In this document: positions 10,413 to 23,928 of the stretch, one piece after another
Position numbering within the stretch: position 1 is the stretch's first letter
Layout: each line of letters begins with the position of its first letter
Origin: Elusimicrobiota bacterium
GTDB lineage: Bacteria; Elusimicrobiota; Elusimicrobia; UBA1565
Assembly: GCA_003450735.1 (NCBI GenBank)
Contig: DMEZ01000024.1
Location: 1 to 55,385 of the forward strand
Length of the DNA: 55,385 nt
Reading direction: 5' to 3'
The notes under the pieces: generated by a model
Seen by the model: only the letters and a program-made list of their open reading frames with translations
Told to the model about the DNA's origin: nothing
Database searches by the model: none
Position numbers and translations under genes: made by a program

Positions 10413-10826
10413 CTAGTTCCTCATCGAGGCGAAAACGGTCTTCATGTCCACGATGGCCCGCTGGCCCGCCGAGAGCACCTTCTGGGCCAGGGCGTCGAGG
10501 TCGGCCTGCCCCCGATGGCTGAACGCGGTCACCAGCATGTAGAGGTTGACCCCGCAGAGCACCCGTACCTTCGGCTCGTCCTTGATCACCCGCATCGCGA
10601 CGTTGCAGGGCGTGCCGCCCGGGATGTCCACCAGGACGAGCAGGCCGTCCTCGCAGCGCAGGGCCTCGACGGCCGCGCGGAACTTCTCCTGGACCTCGGG
10701 GACGCTCACGCGCGAGGAGATCGAGACGCAGCGCACCCCCGCGTCCTGGGCGCCGACGATCTCCTCGGCGGCCTCGATCAGGTAGGCCCCGAACTCCCCG
10801 TGCGTCACGACGATGACGTTGACCAT
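10413..10826 (-). CDS. PTS mannose-class EIIA
   Basis: The protein has 137 residues. The THGEFG motif gives the phosphohistidine (His9), and LVDIPGGTPCNVAMR is the conserved EIIA-Man core. It is a stand-alone domain rather than fused to EIIB. In many Gram-negatives an orphan EIIA-Man sits beside rapZ and is thought to be regulatory; here EIIB, EIIC and EIID are also present. The gene begins 6 bases after the rapZ stop, with a GAGG just upstream. Confidence 0.93.
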   Translation of the reverse strand: MVNVIVVTHGEFGAYLIEAAEEIVGAQDAGVRCVSISSRVSVPEVQEKFRAAVEALRCEDGLLVLVDIPGGTPCNVAMRVIKDEPKVRVLCGVNLYMLVTAFSHRGQADLDALAQKVLSAGQRAIVDMKTVFASMRN

Positions 10827-10832
10827 GGATCC

Positions 10833-11693
10833 TCAGCGGTCGATGTCCCGGTGGAACTCCCGGGCCCGGTAACCGCTCTTCTGCAGCTCGCCCGCGAGCC
10901 GGTGCGTGACGAACACGCTGCGGTGATGTCCGCCGGTGCAGCCCACCGCCACGGTGAGATAGGACTTCCCCTCCCGGATATAGTGCGGCAGGAGCTTGCG
11001 CAGCAGCCGGGAGAAGTCGTCGATGAAGGTCTTGGCGAGGGGCTCCCGGAGGATGAAGGCCTGGACCCTGCGGTCGAGCCCGGTGCGGCGCTTGAGCCGC
11101 CGGACGTAGTTGGGATTCGGCAGGAACCGCACGTCCACGACCAGGTCCGCGTCGATCGGGAGCCCGTGCTTGTAGCCGAAGGAGACCACCGAGAGGTTCA
11201 TCTCCTGGGTGCGCTTGAGCTCGAGCAGCGCCGAGAGCGCCTCCTTGAGCTCGCCCAGGGTCATGTCGCTCGAGTCGAAGACCTTGTCGGCCTGGGCCTT
11301 CACGTCCAGGAGCAGGCGCCGCTCTTCGCGCACCGCGTCCAGGATGTTCATGCCCAGAGGGTGCCGGTGGCGGGTCTCGGAATAGCGGCGCACCACCACC
11401 GCCTCCTGCGCGTCCATGTAGATGACCTGGACCTTGAGCCCCTTGCGCCGCAGGCGCTTGAGCGTGCCGGGGAAGCCCTTGAGGAACTCCCCCTCCCGGA
11501 TGTCGATCCCCAGGGCCACGTTGCGGGCCTTGCGGGATTCGAAGAGGAGCTCGGTGAAGCGGTCGATGAGCGCGATGGGCAGATTGTCCACGCAGTAGAA
11601 GCCGAAGTCCTCGAAGACCTTGAGGGCCTGGCTCTTGCCCGCCCCGGAGACGCCGGTCAGGATGACGAGGCGGCGGGGGCTGTCCGCGCTCAC
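10833..11693 (-). CDS. rapZ: RapZ/YvcJ-family RNA-binding nucleotide-binding protein
   Basis: The protein has 286 residues, the family norm. The Walker A GVSGAGKS spans residues 14-21. The C-terminal domain holds SFGYKHGLP, FLPNPNY and GCTGGHHRSV, the signature of the RNA-binding half. In E. coli RapZ delivers the small RNA GlmZ to RNase E to tune glucosamine-6-phosphate synthesis; whether that target exists here is unknown. The start is GTG 11693, overlapping the hprK stop by GTGA. Its place between hprK and EIIA is conserved in several Gram-negative groups. Confidence 0.94.
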   Translation of the reverse strand: MSADSPRRLVILTGVSGAGKSQALKVFEDFGFYCVDNLPIALIDRFTELLFESRKARNVALGIDIREGEFLKGFPGTLKRLRRKGLKVQVIYMDAQEAVVVRRYSETRHRHPLGMNILDAVREERRLLLDVKAQADKVFDSSDMTLGELKEALSALLELKRTQEMNLSVVSFGYKHGLPIDADLVVDVRFLPNPNYVRRLKRRTGLDRRVQAFILREPLAKTFIDDFSRLLRKLLPHYIREGKSYLTVAVGCTGGHHRSVFVTHRLAGELQKSGYRAREFHRDIDR

Positions 11694-12643
11694 CCCGCGC
11701 TCCGGCCCCGCTGGGCGCTCATGCGCGCGATGAGGTTCTGGTTGAAGGTCTCGGCGCTGAAGTAGCCCTGGGACTTGAGACGCTGATTGAGGGCCGCCAC
11801 CTCGATGAGGACGGCCAGGTTGCGGCCGGGGCTCACCGGGATGCGGACCAGCGGGATCTCGACGTCGATGATCTTGGTCGTCCCCCGGTTGAGCCCGCTG
11901 CGCTCATAGGGCAGGGTCGGGTTCCACATCTCCAGCTGCATGACCAGGCCGATCTGCGAGCAGTTGAGGATCGAGCCGATACCGAAGAGGAGCTTCACGT
12001 CGATGATGCCGAGGCCCCGCACTTCCATGTAGTGCTTGAGCGGCTCCGGGCAGCCGCCGATGAGCACCTGGCCGTGCTTCTGCCTGATCTCGACGATGTC
12101 GTCGGAGACGAGGATGTGGCCGCGCTTGACGAGCTCGAGGGCGCACTCGGACTTCCCGATCCCCGCCTCGCCCTGGATGAGCACCCCGAGCCCGTACACG
12201 TCCACGAGCACCCCGTGCAGGCGCACGACCGGGGCCAGCCGGTCCTCGAGCAGGGCCGAGAGCTCGCCGACGAAGGTCGCGGTGTCGAGGCTGGTGCGCA
12301 GCAGGGGGACCTTGTACTTCCGGCAGGCCTGGGCCAGCGGCTCGGGGGTCTTCAGGTTGCGGGTGATGACCAGGCAGGGGATGCCGGAGTACGAGAGCAT
12401 CGCCGCCAGGCTCGCGGTGAGCGCCTTGGGCGGGGACTTCAGGCAGAAGTCGTGCTCGCCCCGCCCGATGATCTGGATGCGCTCGGCCCGGAAGTGCGCC
12501 GAGTGGCCCGCGAGGGCCAGGCCGGGGCGGTTGACCTCGGCCGTGTGGATCTGCCGCTCCAGGGCCTTCTCGCCCGTGATGAGGCAGAGCTTGAGCCGGT
12601 CGCGGTGCTCCTTGAGGAGCTCCCCGACGGTCGGATTCTTCAT
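11690..12643 (-). CDS. hprK: HPr kinase/phosphorylase
   Basis: The protein has 317 residues. The C-terminal catalytic domain contains the Walker A GEAGIGKS (158-165), a conserved His just before it (RLHGVLVDVYGLGVLI, His143) and the signature EVRGLGIIDVKLLFG. The enzyme phosphorylates or dephosphorylates HPr on its regulatory serine in response to energy state. The matching serine context is present in the HPr at 8260-8538. ATG 12643 overlaps the hpf stop (ATGA). Confidence 0.96.
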   Translation of the reverse strand: MKNPTVGELLKEHRDRLKLCLITGEKALERQIHTAEVNRPGLALAGHSAHFRAERIQIIGRGEHDFCLKSPPKALTASLAAMLSYSGIPCLVITRNLKTPEPLAQACRKYKVPLLRTSLDTATFVGELSALLEDRLAPVVRLHGVLVDVYGLGVLIQGEAGIGKSECALELVKRGHILVSDDIVEIRQKHGQVLIGGCPEPLKHYMEVRGLGIIDVKLLFGIGSILNCSQIGLVMQLEMWNPTLPYERSGLNRGTTKIIDVEIPLVRIPVSPGRNLAVLIEVAALNQRLKSQGYFSAETFNQNLIARMSAQRGRSAG

Positions 12644-13164
12644 TTGCGGGCCGGCAAAAGCAGCCCGTAGGACTCGTCTTGGCGGCGGTAGATGACGCTG
12701 ACCTGGCCGGAGTCCGAGTCGTGGAACATCCAGAAGTTGAAGCCCATCCGGTCCATCTCCAGGGCCGCCTCGTCCGCCGACATGGGCTTCATGGCGACCT
12801 GCTTGATGACCGAGATGCGGACCAGCGGCTGGGCCGGGATGCTCTCGAAATAGGTTTCGCCCGCCGAGGTCCCCTTGTGGAGGTCGCGCCGGCGCTCCTT
12901 GAACTTCTTGAGCTGGTGGTCGAGCTTGTCGCTGGCCAAGTCGATGGCCGCGTAGAGATCCCCCGCCTGCGCCAGGGCGCGGAACGTGTGGCCGGCGGTG
13001 TGGACGACGATCTCCGCCTGCGTGGAGCGCTTCTCGACCGAGAGGACCACCTGGGCCCTGAGGATGTTGCCAAGGTACTTGTTGGCCTTGCTGACCTTCT
13101 CCTCGACATAGGTGCGGATGGCGTTGGTCAGGCGAAGCTGCCGGCAGTTGATATTGATGTTCAT
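12640..13164 (-). CDS. hpf: Ribosome hibernation-promoting factor, long form
   Basis: The protein has 174 residues. The N-terminal S30AE domain (about 1-100) binds the decoding region of the 30S subunit. A linker leads to the C-terminal dimerisation domain (VKQVAMKPMSADEAALEMDRMGFNFWMF...YRRQDESYGLL), which marks the long form that makes 100S dimers unaided. A GGAGG lies 5 bases before ATG 13164. It is the first gene of the minus-strand run, with a promoter at 13191-13220. Confidence 0.95.
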   Translation of the reverse strand: MNININCRQLRLTNAIRTYVEEKVSKANKYLGNILRAQVVLSVEKRSTQAEIVVHTAGHTFRALAQAGDLYAAIDLASDKLDHQLKKFKERRRDLHKGTSAGETYFESIPAQPLVRISVIKQVAMKPMSADEAALEMDRMGFNFWMFHDSDSGQVSVIYRRQDESYGLLLPARK

Positions 13165-13190
13165 GGGGGCCTCCGAACGGGCTATTCCTC

Positions 13191-13220
13191 ATTAAATCAC
13201 TTTATCATTAATACTGTCAA
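13191..13220 (-). promoter_or_regulatory. hpf: Promoter of the hpf-hprK-rapZ-PTS run (TTGACA-18-TTTAAT)
   Basis: On the minus strand a perfect TTGACA (13220-13215) is followed after 18 bases by TTTAAT (13196-13191). The -35 overlaps the palindrome GTCAACGCCGTTGAC (13216-13230), which also holds the -35 of the divergent promoter. A regulator bound there could control both directions. Confidence 0.6.
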
Positions 13221-13230
13221 CGCCGTTGAC
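13216..13230. promoter_or_regulatory. Palindrome between divergent promoters
   Basis: GTCAACGCCGTTGAC has 7-bp perfect arms around a central C. It contains parts of both opposing -35 hexamers (TTGACA to the left, TTGACT to the right). It may be an operator or simply back-to-back promoters. Confidence 0.45.
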
Positions 13231-13254
13231 TTCGGCGCTTGAATTACATAGGAT
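13226..13254 (+). promoter_or_regulatory. dnaA: Possible dnaA promoter (TTGACT-17-TAGGAT)
   Basis: TTGACT at 13226-13231, a 17-base spacer and TAGGAT at 13249-13254 point toward dnaA, about 145 bases upstream of its start. The -35 matches 5 of 6 and the -10 matches 4 of 6. Confidence 0.4.
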
Positions 13255-13406
13255 ATTCAATGAGAATGACGCCGCTGAAACGCTTTGAAAACCGTGTTTT
13301 CGCTCATGGCCGCGGAGTTCGTTCCAGTTGCAGGATTATCGGTAGTATTCGCTTTGTAGAATAACAGCTTTTTTATTTATCAACATTGTTGATAACTTGT
13401 GGATAA
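13255..13406. other. Candidate oriC / dnaA regulatory region with DnaA boxes
   Basis: Next to the dnaA start are TTATCAACA (13377-13385) and its inverted copy TGTTGATAA (13387-13395), one mismatch each from TTATCCACA. Together they form a 19-base palindrome. A perfect box on the minus strand (TTATCCACAA, read as TTGTGGATAA, 13397-13406) follows. AT-rich sequence (aataacagcttttttatttat) lies just before and could be the unwinding element. Genes point away from this gap in both directions, as expected at an origin. The dnaA GTG start codon lies inside the last box. Confidence 0.65.
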
Positions 13407-14751
13407 CCTAGAACCTTCGGCCCTCTGGAAGGATGCTTTGGCCGCTGTTTCCCAGGACATCGGGCAGGACAACCTGGACCTGTGGCTGAAGCCCTCGTCC
13501 GCCGTCAAGCTCGATGGAAAGGTCCTCTTCGTCAAGCTCCCGAACAAGTACTTCCTCGAGCACATCAAGAAGCACTACCAGGCCCGCCTGGAGACCGCGC
13601 TCAAGACGTTGAGCGGGTCGGAGCTGGCGCTCGACTACGTCGTCCCCGAGGCCGACCGGGCCGCCCATCCCCCCGTCGAGCCGCTCGAGGAGGCGCGCCC
13701 GCAGTCCGATTTCCGCTTCAGCGAGCTCAACCCCAAGTACACCTTCGAGACTTTCGTGGTCGGCAACTCGAACCGCCTCGCTCACGCGACGGCCGAGGCC
13801 ATCTCGAACCACCCGGCCGAACGCTTCAATCCCTGCTACATCTACGGCGGGGTGGGCCTGGGCAAGACGCACCTCATGCATGCCATCGGGCACGCCCTGC
13901 GCAAGCACCACCCCCACGCCCGCGTGCTCTACACCTCTTCCGAGCAGTTCGTCAACGAATTCATCAAGTCCTTGAGCGACAAGAACCCGGACGCCTTCCG
14001 GTCCAAGTTCCGCCACCTCGACTGCCTGCTCATAGACGACATCCAGTTTTTGATGGCGAAGGGCCACAGCGAGGAGGAGTTCTTCCACACCTTCAACGCG
14101 CTCTTCGAGTCCAAGAAGCAGATCGTCATCTCCTCGGACCGTCCCTATAAAGAGCTCTCCACCTTCGATGAGAGGCTCATCAGCCGTCTGGGCTGGGGCC
14201 AGGTCGTGGACATCAAGGCGCCGGACCTCGAGACCCGCCTGGCCATCCTGCGCAAGAAGGCCTCCGCGGAGCAGCTGAACGTCCCCGACGACGTGCTGCT
14301 CTTCATCGCCAGCGTGCTCAAGTCCAACATCCGGGAGCTCGAGAGCGCGCTCATCCGCCTGAGCTCCTTCACGGCGCTGACCGGCAGCCCGCTGACCGTC
14401 GACGCCGCCAAGGACCTCCTGAAGGACACCATCGTGACGGACAGCCGCTCGGCCGTCCGGATCGAGACCATCCAGCAGGCGGTCGCCGAGAAGTATTCCA
14501 TCGACGTGAAGGACCTCAAGTCCCGTTCTCGGATGAGCGAGATCTCCTTCCCGCGCCAGCTCGCGATGTACCTGGCCTGCACCCTGACCGAGCTCTCCAC
14601 CACCGAGATCGGCCGGGTGTTCGGCGGCCGGGACCATTCGACCGTCATCCATGCCCGGGACAAGATCAAGACGATGATCGACAAGGATCCTTTTTTTCTG
14701 GAGACTCTGAACCGCCTGGCGGAGCACATCAAGTCTGTGGATAATCTGTGA
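13399..14751 (+). CDS. dnaA: Chromosomal replication initiator DnaA
   Basis: The protein has 450 residues. Domain I (LWKDALAAVSQDIGQDNLDLWL) is N-terminal. The AAA+ domain has Walker A GGVGLGKTH and Walker B LLIDDIQF. Domain IV ends in the DnaA signature GGRDHSTVIHARDKI, which reads the boxes. The only plausible start is GTG 13399. It has no Shine-Dalgarno and lies within a DnaA box; the 3' end of the gene overlaps another box, so both termini (VDNL...SVDNL) are encoded by box sequence. Autoregulation by DnaA is likely. Confidence 0.97.
   Translation: MDNLEPSALWKDALAAVSQDIGQDNLDLWLKPSSAVKLDGKVLFVKLPNKYFLEHIKKHYQARLETALKTLSGSELALDYVVPEADRAAHPPVEPLEEARPQSDFRFSELNPKYTFETFVVGNSNRLAHATAEAISNHPAERFNPCYIYGGVGLGKTHLMHAIGHALRKHHPHARVLYTSSEQFVNEFIKSLSDKNPDAFRSKFRHLDCLLIDDIQFLMAKGHSEEEFFHTFNALFESKKQIVISSDRPYKELSTFDERLISRLGWGQVVDIKAPDLETRLAILRKKASAEQLNVPDDVLLFIASVLKSNIRELESALIRLSSFTALTGSPLTVDAAKDLLKDTIVTDSRSAVRIETIQQAVAEKYSIDVKDLKSRSRMSEISFPRQLAMYLACTLTELSTTEIGRVFGGRDHSTVIHARDKIKTMIDKDPFFLETLNRLAEHIKSVDNL
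14736..14744 (-). promoter_or_regulatory. DnaA box at the 3' end of dnaA
   Basis: TGTGGATAA is the perfect complement of TTATCCACA. It encodes part of the C-terminal SVDNL of DnaA. Confidence 0.65.
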
Positions 14752-14895
14752 GCAAGGCCCGTTTTTTTGTCGACGGTCCGCACCCTGTGGGTCCGGTGGG
14801 ACCTTTGTGGACGGGGCTGCGGGCGAAAAATGACGCTGATCCCAGCGGAAAGCCCGGTTATCCACACCATCCAGCGCCAATGAAGAGGATGAAGA
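14752..14895 (+). other. dnaA-dnaN intergenic region
   Basis: These 144 bases hold a T-run right after dnaA, GC-rich short inverted segments (accctgtgggt; gtccggtgggac), a TTTGTGGAC partial box and one perfect DnaA box. An AGAGG about 8 bases before the dnaN ATG serves as its ribosome-binding site. A second origin arm is possible. Confidence 0.4.
14858..14866 (+). promoter_or_regulatory. DnaA box upstream of dnaN
   Basis: A perfect TTATCCACA lies 30 bases before the dnaN start codon. Confidence 0.65.
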
Positions 14896-16011
14896 ATGAA
14901 GATTAACTGCAGGACGGAAGAATTGTCGAACGGAGTGCAGACCATACAGTCCGCGCTCTCCCAGCGCACCACCCTGCCGATCCTATTGAACTTCCTGATG
15001 GAGACCGAGGGAGCGAAGCTCAAGCTCGTCTCCACCGACCTCCAGATGGGCGTCAAGCATTACGTCAAGGCGGAGGTGGAGAAGGACGGCAGCATCACCA
15101 TCCCGGCCAAGAAATTCTCGGACATCCTCCACACCCTCCCGGGCGGGCAAGACGTGCTCATCTCCATCGACGCCGACCAGAAGATCCAGGTCAAGTGCGG
15201 GCGCTCCCGGTTCATCATCATCGGGGCCCCGAAGTCCGAATACCCCGTCCTCCCCGAGTTCAGCAAGGCGGACGCCTTCCAGATGCCTTCCGGTGAGCTT
15301 GCGGACATGGTCAAGAAGACCCTCTTCGCCGCCTCCACCGACGAGACCCGCTACGTCCTCAACGGCGTGTTCTGGGCGGCCTCCGGAGGCGTGCTGGACA
15401 TGGTCGCGACCGACGGCCGGCGGCTCGCCGCCATCCGGCGCAAGGCCGCGCCCGGCGGCACGCCCATCCAGAAGGACTTCCGGGTCATCGTCCCGACCAA
15501 GGTCCTGCAGGAGTTCCTGCGGCTCTCCGGCCATGAGGACGCCGGATCCCAGGTTTCGGTGGGGATCACCGAGAACCAGGTCGGGTTCCTGACGAGCACC
15601 ACGACGATGATCTCGCGTCTCGTCGAGGGCTCCTTCCCGAACTACGAGCAGGTCATCCCGACCAAGCGGGACATCAAGGTCTCCTTAGCGGTCAAGGACC
15701 TGCTGCTCATCACGCGGCAGGCGGAACTGGCCTCCCCGGAGCGCGGCGGCTCGGTCAAGTACAGCCTGAAGAAGGGCGCCCTGCACGTGGCGGCCGCGAG
15801 CCAGACCGTCCAGTTCGAGGACGAGATCCCCGTGGACTACAAGGGCGACGAGTTCACCATCGCCTTCAACCCGGAGTATGTCATCGACGGCCTCAAGGCG
15901 ATGGGGGGCGAGAAGGTGACGCTGAGTCTGACGACGCCCATCAACCCCGCCCTGTTCGAGCCGGAGGGCCAGGAAGAATACAAGTACGTCATCATGCCCA
16001 TGAGGGTCTGA
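14896..16011 (+). CDS. dnaN: DNA polymerase III sliding clamp (beta subunit)
   Basis: The protein has 371 residues, standard length, with three clamp domains. Typical features are the start MKINCRTEELSNGVQTIQSA, LPIL near the N-terminus, VATDGRRLA in domain II and the C-terminal YKYVIMPMRV. The clamp encircles DNA and tethers polymerase and repair partners. It shares one base (TGATG) with the DUF721 gene downstream. Confidence 0.97.
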   Translation: MKINCRTEELSNGVQTIQSALSQRTTLPILLNFLMETEGAKLKLVSTDLQMGVKHYVKAEVEKDGSITIPAKKFSDILHTLPGGQDVLISIDADQKIQVKCGRSRFIIIGAPKSEYPVLPEFSKADAFQMPSGELADMVKKTLFAASTDETRYVLNGVFWAASGGVLDMVATDGRRLAAIRRKAAPGGTPIQKDFRVIVPTKVLQEFLRLSGHEDAGSQVSVGITENQVGFLTSTTTMISRLVEGSFPNYEQVIPTKRDIKVSLAVKDLLLITRQAELASPERGGSVKYSLKKGALHVAAASQTVQFEDEIPVDYKGDEFTIAFNPEYVIDGLKAMGGEKVTLSLTTPINPALFEPEGQEEYKYVIMPMRV

Positions 16012-16310
16012 TGAGGCCCCGCATCGCAGGGACCTTCCAGAGCGCGGCCGACATCCTCGGCAGCCTCAGAGGCTTCGCCCGGGCCCGGACGGACCGCCTG
16101 ATGATCCTCAACCAGGTCTGGGAGAAGGAAGTCGGGGCGCTGGCGCGGCACTGGGCCCTGAGCGCGGTCAAGGGCGGGACCGTCTTCGTGCGCCCCTCCT
16201 CCCCCGCCGCGGCCCAGGAGCTCCAGCTGAGGGGGCGCGAGCTCGTCCGGGGCCTCAACAAACATTTCGATAAGGCCTGGATCCGGGAGATCCGAACGTC
16301 CAGGGAATGA
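16011..16310 (+). CDS. dciA: DUF721 protein, probable DciA helicase-operator
   Basis: The protein has 99 residues. The fold-defining stretch WEKEVGALARHWALSAVKGGTVFVRPSSPAAAQELQLRGRELVRGLNKHF matches the KH-like DUF721 domain. In bacteria without DnaC or DnaI, DciA helps load the replicative helicase, and the position between dnaN and gyrB is typical. It starts on the last base of dnaN. Function is inferred from family and position. Confidence 0.82.
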   Translation: MRPRIAGTFQSAADILGSLRGFARARTDRLMILNQVWEKEVGALARHWALSAVKGGTVFVRPSSPAAAQELQLRGRELVRGLNKHFDKAWIREIRTSRE

Positions 16311-16311
16311 T

Positions 16312-18942
<2,631 letters not shown>

Positions 18943-18946
18943 TCCC

Positions 18947-21507
<2,561 letters not shown>

Positions 21508-21511
<4 letters not shown>

Positions 21512-21918
21512 GCCCGTTCCGTCTCGTCCCGCACACCGCGGACGTCGGGTTGAGGATCTCCGGGAAGACCTGGGAGGAGTTCTACCTCTCCGGGGCCCTG
21601 GGGCTCCTGTCCCTCTGCGGGGCCGGGGGCGTGCCGGCGAAGGGCAAGGGCTGCAAGAGGAGCATCACCCTCCGGGCCGCGACCCCCGAAGAGCTCCTGG
21701 TGGACTGGCTCAACGAGCTCAACTATCTGCTCTCAGCCAAACGCCTCCTGCCCGTCTCCATCGGCTTCGAAAAAGCGGGACCCTCCGAAGTCGATGCCCG
21801 GCTGGGCGTGAAGCGCGGCGCGCGGCTCGAGCGCGAGGTCAAGTCCGCGAGCTACCACCATTTGAAGGTGCGCCGCGAGCGGGGAGCGCTGCGCGCGACG
21901 GTGATCCTGGACGTCTGA
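21508..21918 (+). CDS. Archease, activator of RtcB
   Basis: The protein has 136 residues. PFRLVPHTADVGLRISGKTWEEFY is the archease signature, with the metal-binding Asp in HTADVG. LLVDWLNELNYLL and VKSASYHHLKVRR are also conserved. Archease speeds RtcB guanylylation and turnover. The start is TTG 21508, overlapping the gyrA stop (TTGA); no later start leaves the HTADVG motif intact. It is directly followed by rtcB, 1 base away. Confidence 0.9.
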
Positions 21919-21919
21919 C

Positions 21920-23356
21920 ATGCCTCTCTTCAGGAAGATCGACGAGTTCCGCTTCGAGCTGCCCCGCCAGGGGGGCATGCGCGTGCCCGGCCTGGTCTAC
22001 GCCTCGGAGGCGATGCTCCCCAAGATCGAGCGCGAGCGGGTGGCCGAGCAGGTGGCCAACGTCGCGCACCTGCCCGGCATCGTGGGGCATTCCCTGGCGA
22101 TGCCGGACTGCCACTGGGGCTACGGCGCCCCCGTGGGCGGCGCGGCCGCGGTGGACGCCGCGGAAGGGGTCATCTCCCCGGGCCTGGTCGGCTACGACAT
22201 CTCCTGCGGCATCCGGCTTTTGCGCAGCGACCTGTACGCCGCCGAACTCAAGGCCCGCATTCCGGAGCTCATGGACGGCCTGCACGCGCGGGTCGCCTCG
22301 GGCGTCGGCAAGGGCGGCTCGATCCGCCTCGACGAGCGAGGGGTGCGCGAGGTCCTTCGCAAGGGCGCCTTGTGGGCCGTCGAGCGAGGCCTGGGGGAGC
22401 GCGCGGACCTCGAGACCTGCGAGGACGGCGGCTTCCTGCGCGACGCGGCGCCTGAGGCGGCGAGCGAGCGCGCCGCCGAGCGCGGGCGCGGCCAGATGGG
22501 GACCCTGGGCAGCGGCAACCATTTCCTCGAGCTGCAGGCGGTCGACGAGATCTATGACGAGGGGGCCGCGGCGGTCTTCGGGCTCTTCAAGGGCCAGCTC
22601 ACCGTGCTGGTCCACACCGGCTCGCGCGGCTTAGGCTATCAGATCTGCGAGGACGCCCTGCGGGTCATGCAGAGGGCGGCCGGCAAGTACCACATCGCCC
22701 TGCCCGACCGCCAGCTGGCCTGCGCGCCGCTCTCCTCTTCGGAAGGGCAGGAGTACTACGCCGCCATGTGCGCGGCGGCCAACTACGCCCGCGCCAACCG
22801 GCAGGCCATCACCCACGCCATCCGGGAGGCCTTCTCCCGCGTCCTGGGGACGGGGCCGCACCACCTCGGCCTGCGGGTGGTGTACGACGTCTGCCACAAC
22901 ATCGCGAAATACGAGCTGCACGAGGTCGATGGGAAGCCGCGCCGCCTCCTGGTGCACCGCAAGGGCGCCACCCGGGCCTTCCCGGCCGGGCACCCGGACG
23001 TCCCCGCGCTCTACCGGAAGGTCGGCCAGCCGGTGCTCGTCCCCGGCTCGATGGGCACGGCCTCCTATGTGCTCGCCGGCTGCGAAAAGGCCATGAAGGA
23101 GAGCTTCGGGACGGCCTGCCACGGGGCGGGGAGGCTGATGAGCCGGACGCAGGCGCTCAAGCTCATGCCGGGCCACCAGCTCGCCGCCGAGCTCGGCCGC
23201 GCGGGCGTCTGCGTGCGCACCGACTCCTACAAGGGCCTTGCCGAGGAGGCCCCCGCGGCTTACAAGGACGTCGACGAGGTCGTCGAGGTCTGCCACCGGG
23301 CCGGGCTCGCCCGCAAGGTCGCGCGCATGCGGCCGGTCGGGGTGCTCAAGGGGTGA
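21920..23356 (+). CDS. rtcB: RtcB RNA ligase
   Basis: The enzyme joins RNA 2',3'-cyclic phosphate or 3'-phosphate to 5'-OH ends, using GTP and Mn2+. It has 478 residues. Metal-site motifs are MPDCHWGYG, GYDISCG, GSGNHFLE and HTGSRGLG; the guanylylated histidine lies in CHGAGRLMSR. Pairing with archease suggests a repair or healing role for cleaved tRNA or mRNA. There is no RtcR-type sigma-54 regulator or RtcA nearby, so expression may simply follow the gyr genes. Confidence 0.95.
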   Translation: MPLFRKIDEFRFELPRQGGMRVPGLVYASEAMLPKIERERVAEQVANVAHLPGIVGHSLAMPDCHWGYGAPVGGAAAVDAAEGVISPGLVGYDISCGIRLLRSDLYAAELKARIPELMDGLHARVASGVGKGGSIRLDERGVREVLRKGALWAVERGLGERADLETCEDGGFLRDAAPEAASERAAERGRGQMGTLGSGNHFLELQAVDEIYDEGAAAVFGLFKGQLTVLVHTGSRGLGYQICEDALRVMQRAAGKYHIALPDRQLACAPLSSSEGQEYYAAMCAAANYARANRQAITHAIREAFSRVLGTGPHHLGLRVVYDVCHNIAKYELHEVDGKPRRLLVHRKGATRAFPAGHPDVPALYRKVGQPVLVPGSMGTASYVLAGCEKAMKESFGTACHGAGRLMSRTQALKLMPGHQLAAELGRAGVCVRTDSYKGLAEEAPAAYKDVDEVVEVCHRAGLARKVARMRPVGVLKG

Positions 23357-23373
23357 TTTTGTACAATCCCGGC

Positions 23374-23928
23374 ATGGTGCGCAGAGCCCTCCTACTGTCA
23401 GCCGTCCTGGTCTTGAGCGTCGACGCCGGCGCCGCCGTGACCCTTCAGGAGCTGCGCTGGCAGCTGCCCACGGGCGCGGCTACCGCCAAGCCCGTTTGGC
23501 ACGACGCGGCCGGAGGCTGGCTCCAGCCGCCCGCCGCGAAGCTGCTGCGGCCGCCGAGGCTGCTCGTCACCCTGCTCAACGGGGGTGGGAAGGCGGAGGA
23601 GGCCGTCCTGCTCAGGTACACGGTCAGCGCGCGCCTGGCGAGCGCCCAGGGCGGGACGCAGGGGGTCTGGACGCTCCCCTTCGTCCTGGAGGAGAGGAGG
23701 GTCCCTAAGGTGAAGGCCAGCGCCGCCCTCCAGGTGCCCATCACCCTCAACCGGGCCCTCTTCGACGCCTACCTCAAGCGCATGCTCCGCTCCGGCTTCT
23801 GGCCCGACGCCCTGCGCATGCAGGTGATGGTGGAGCCCCGGCCCGGCGACAGCTCTTTCGAAGGCCGCGTGGCGGAGGCGGAGATGAGCGTCCTGTGGAA
23901 GCAGCCCGGCTCGGGAGGAACGAAGTGA
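23374..23928 (+). CDS. Secreted protein of unknown function
   Basis: The protein has 184 residues. Residues 1-20 are a signal peptide (MVRRALLLSAVLVLSVDAGAA). The mature part looks all-beta, with the alternation LLVTLLNGGGKAEEAVLLRYTVSARL and ending VAEAEMSVLWKQPGSGG, perhaps an immunoglobulin-like domain. No family is recognised. A TACAAT hexamer ends 6 bases before the ATG. Its stop overlaps the serS start (GTGA), so the two are co-translated, although no functional link is obvious. Confidence 0.7.
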   Translation: MVRRALLLSAVLVLSVDAGAAVTLQELRWQLPTGAATAKPVWHDAAGGWLQPPAAKLLRPPRLLVTLLNGGGKAEEAVLLRYTVSARLASAQGGTQGVWTLPFVLEERRVPKVKASAALQVPITLNRALFDAYLKRMLRSGFWPDALRMQVMVEPRPGDSSFEGRVAEAEMSVLWKQPGSGGTK

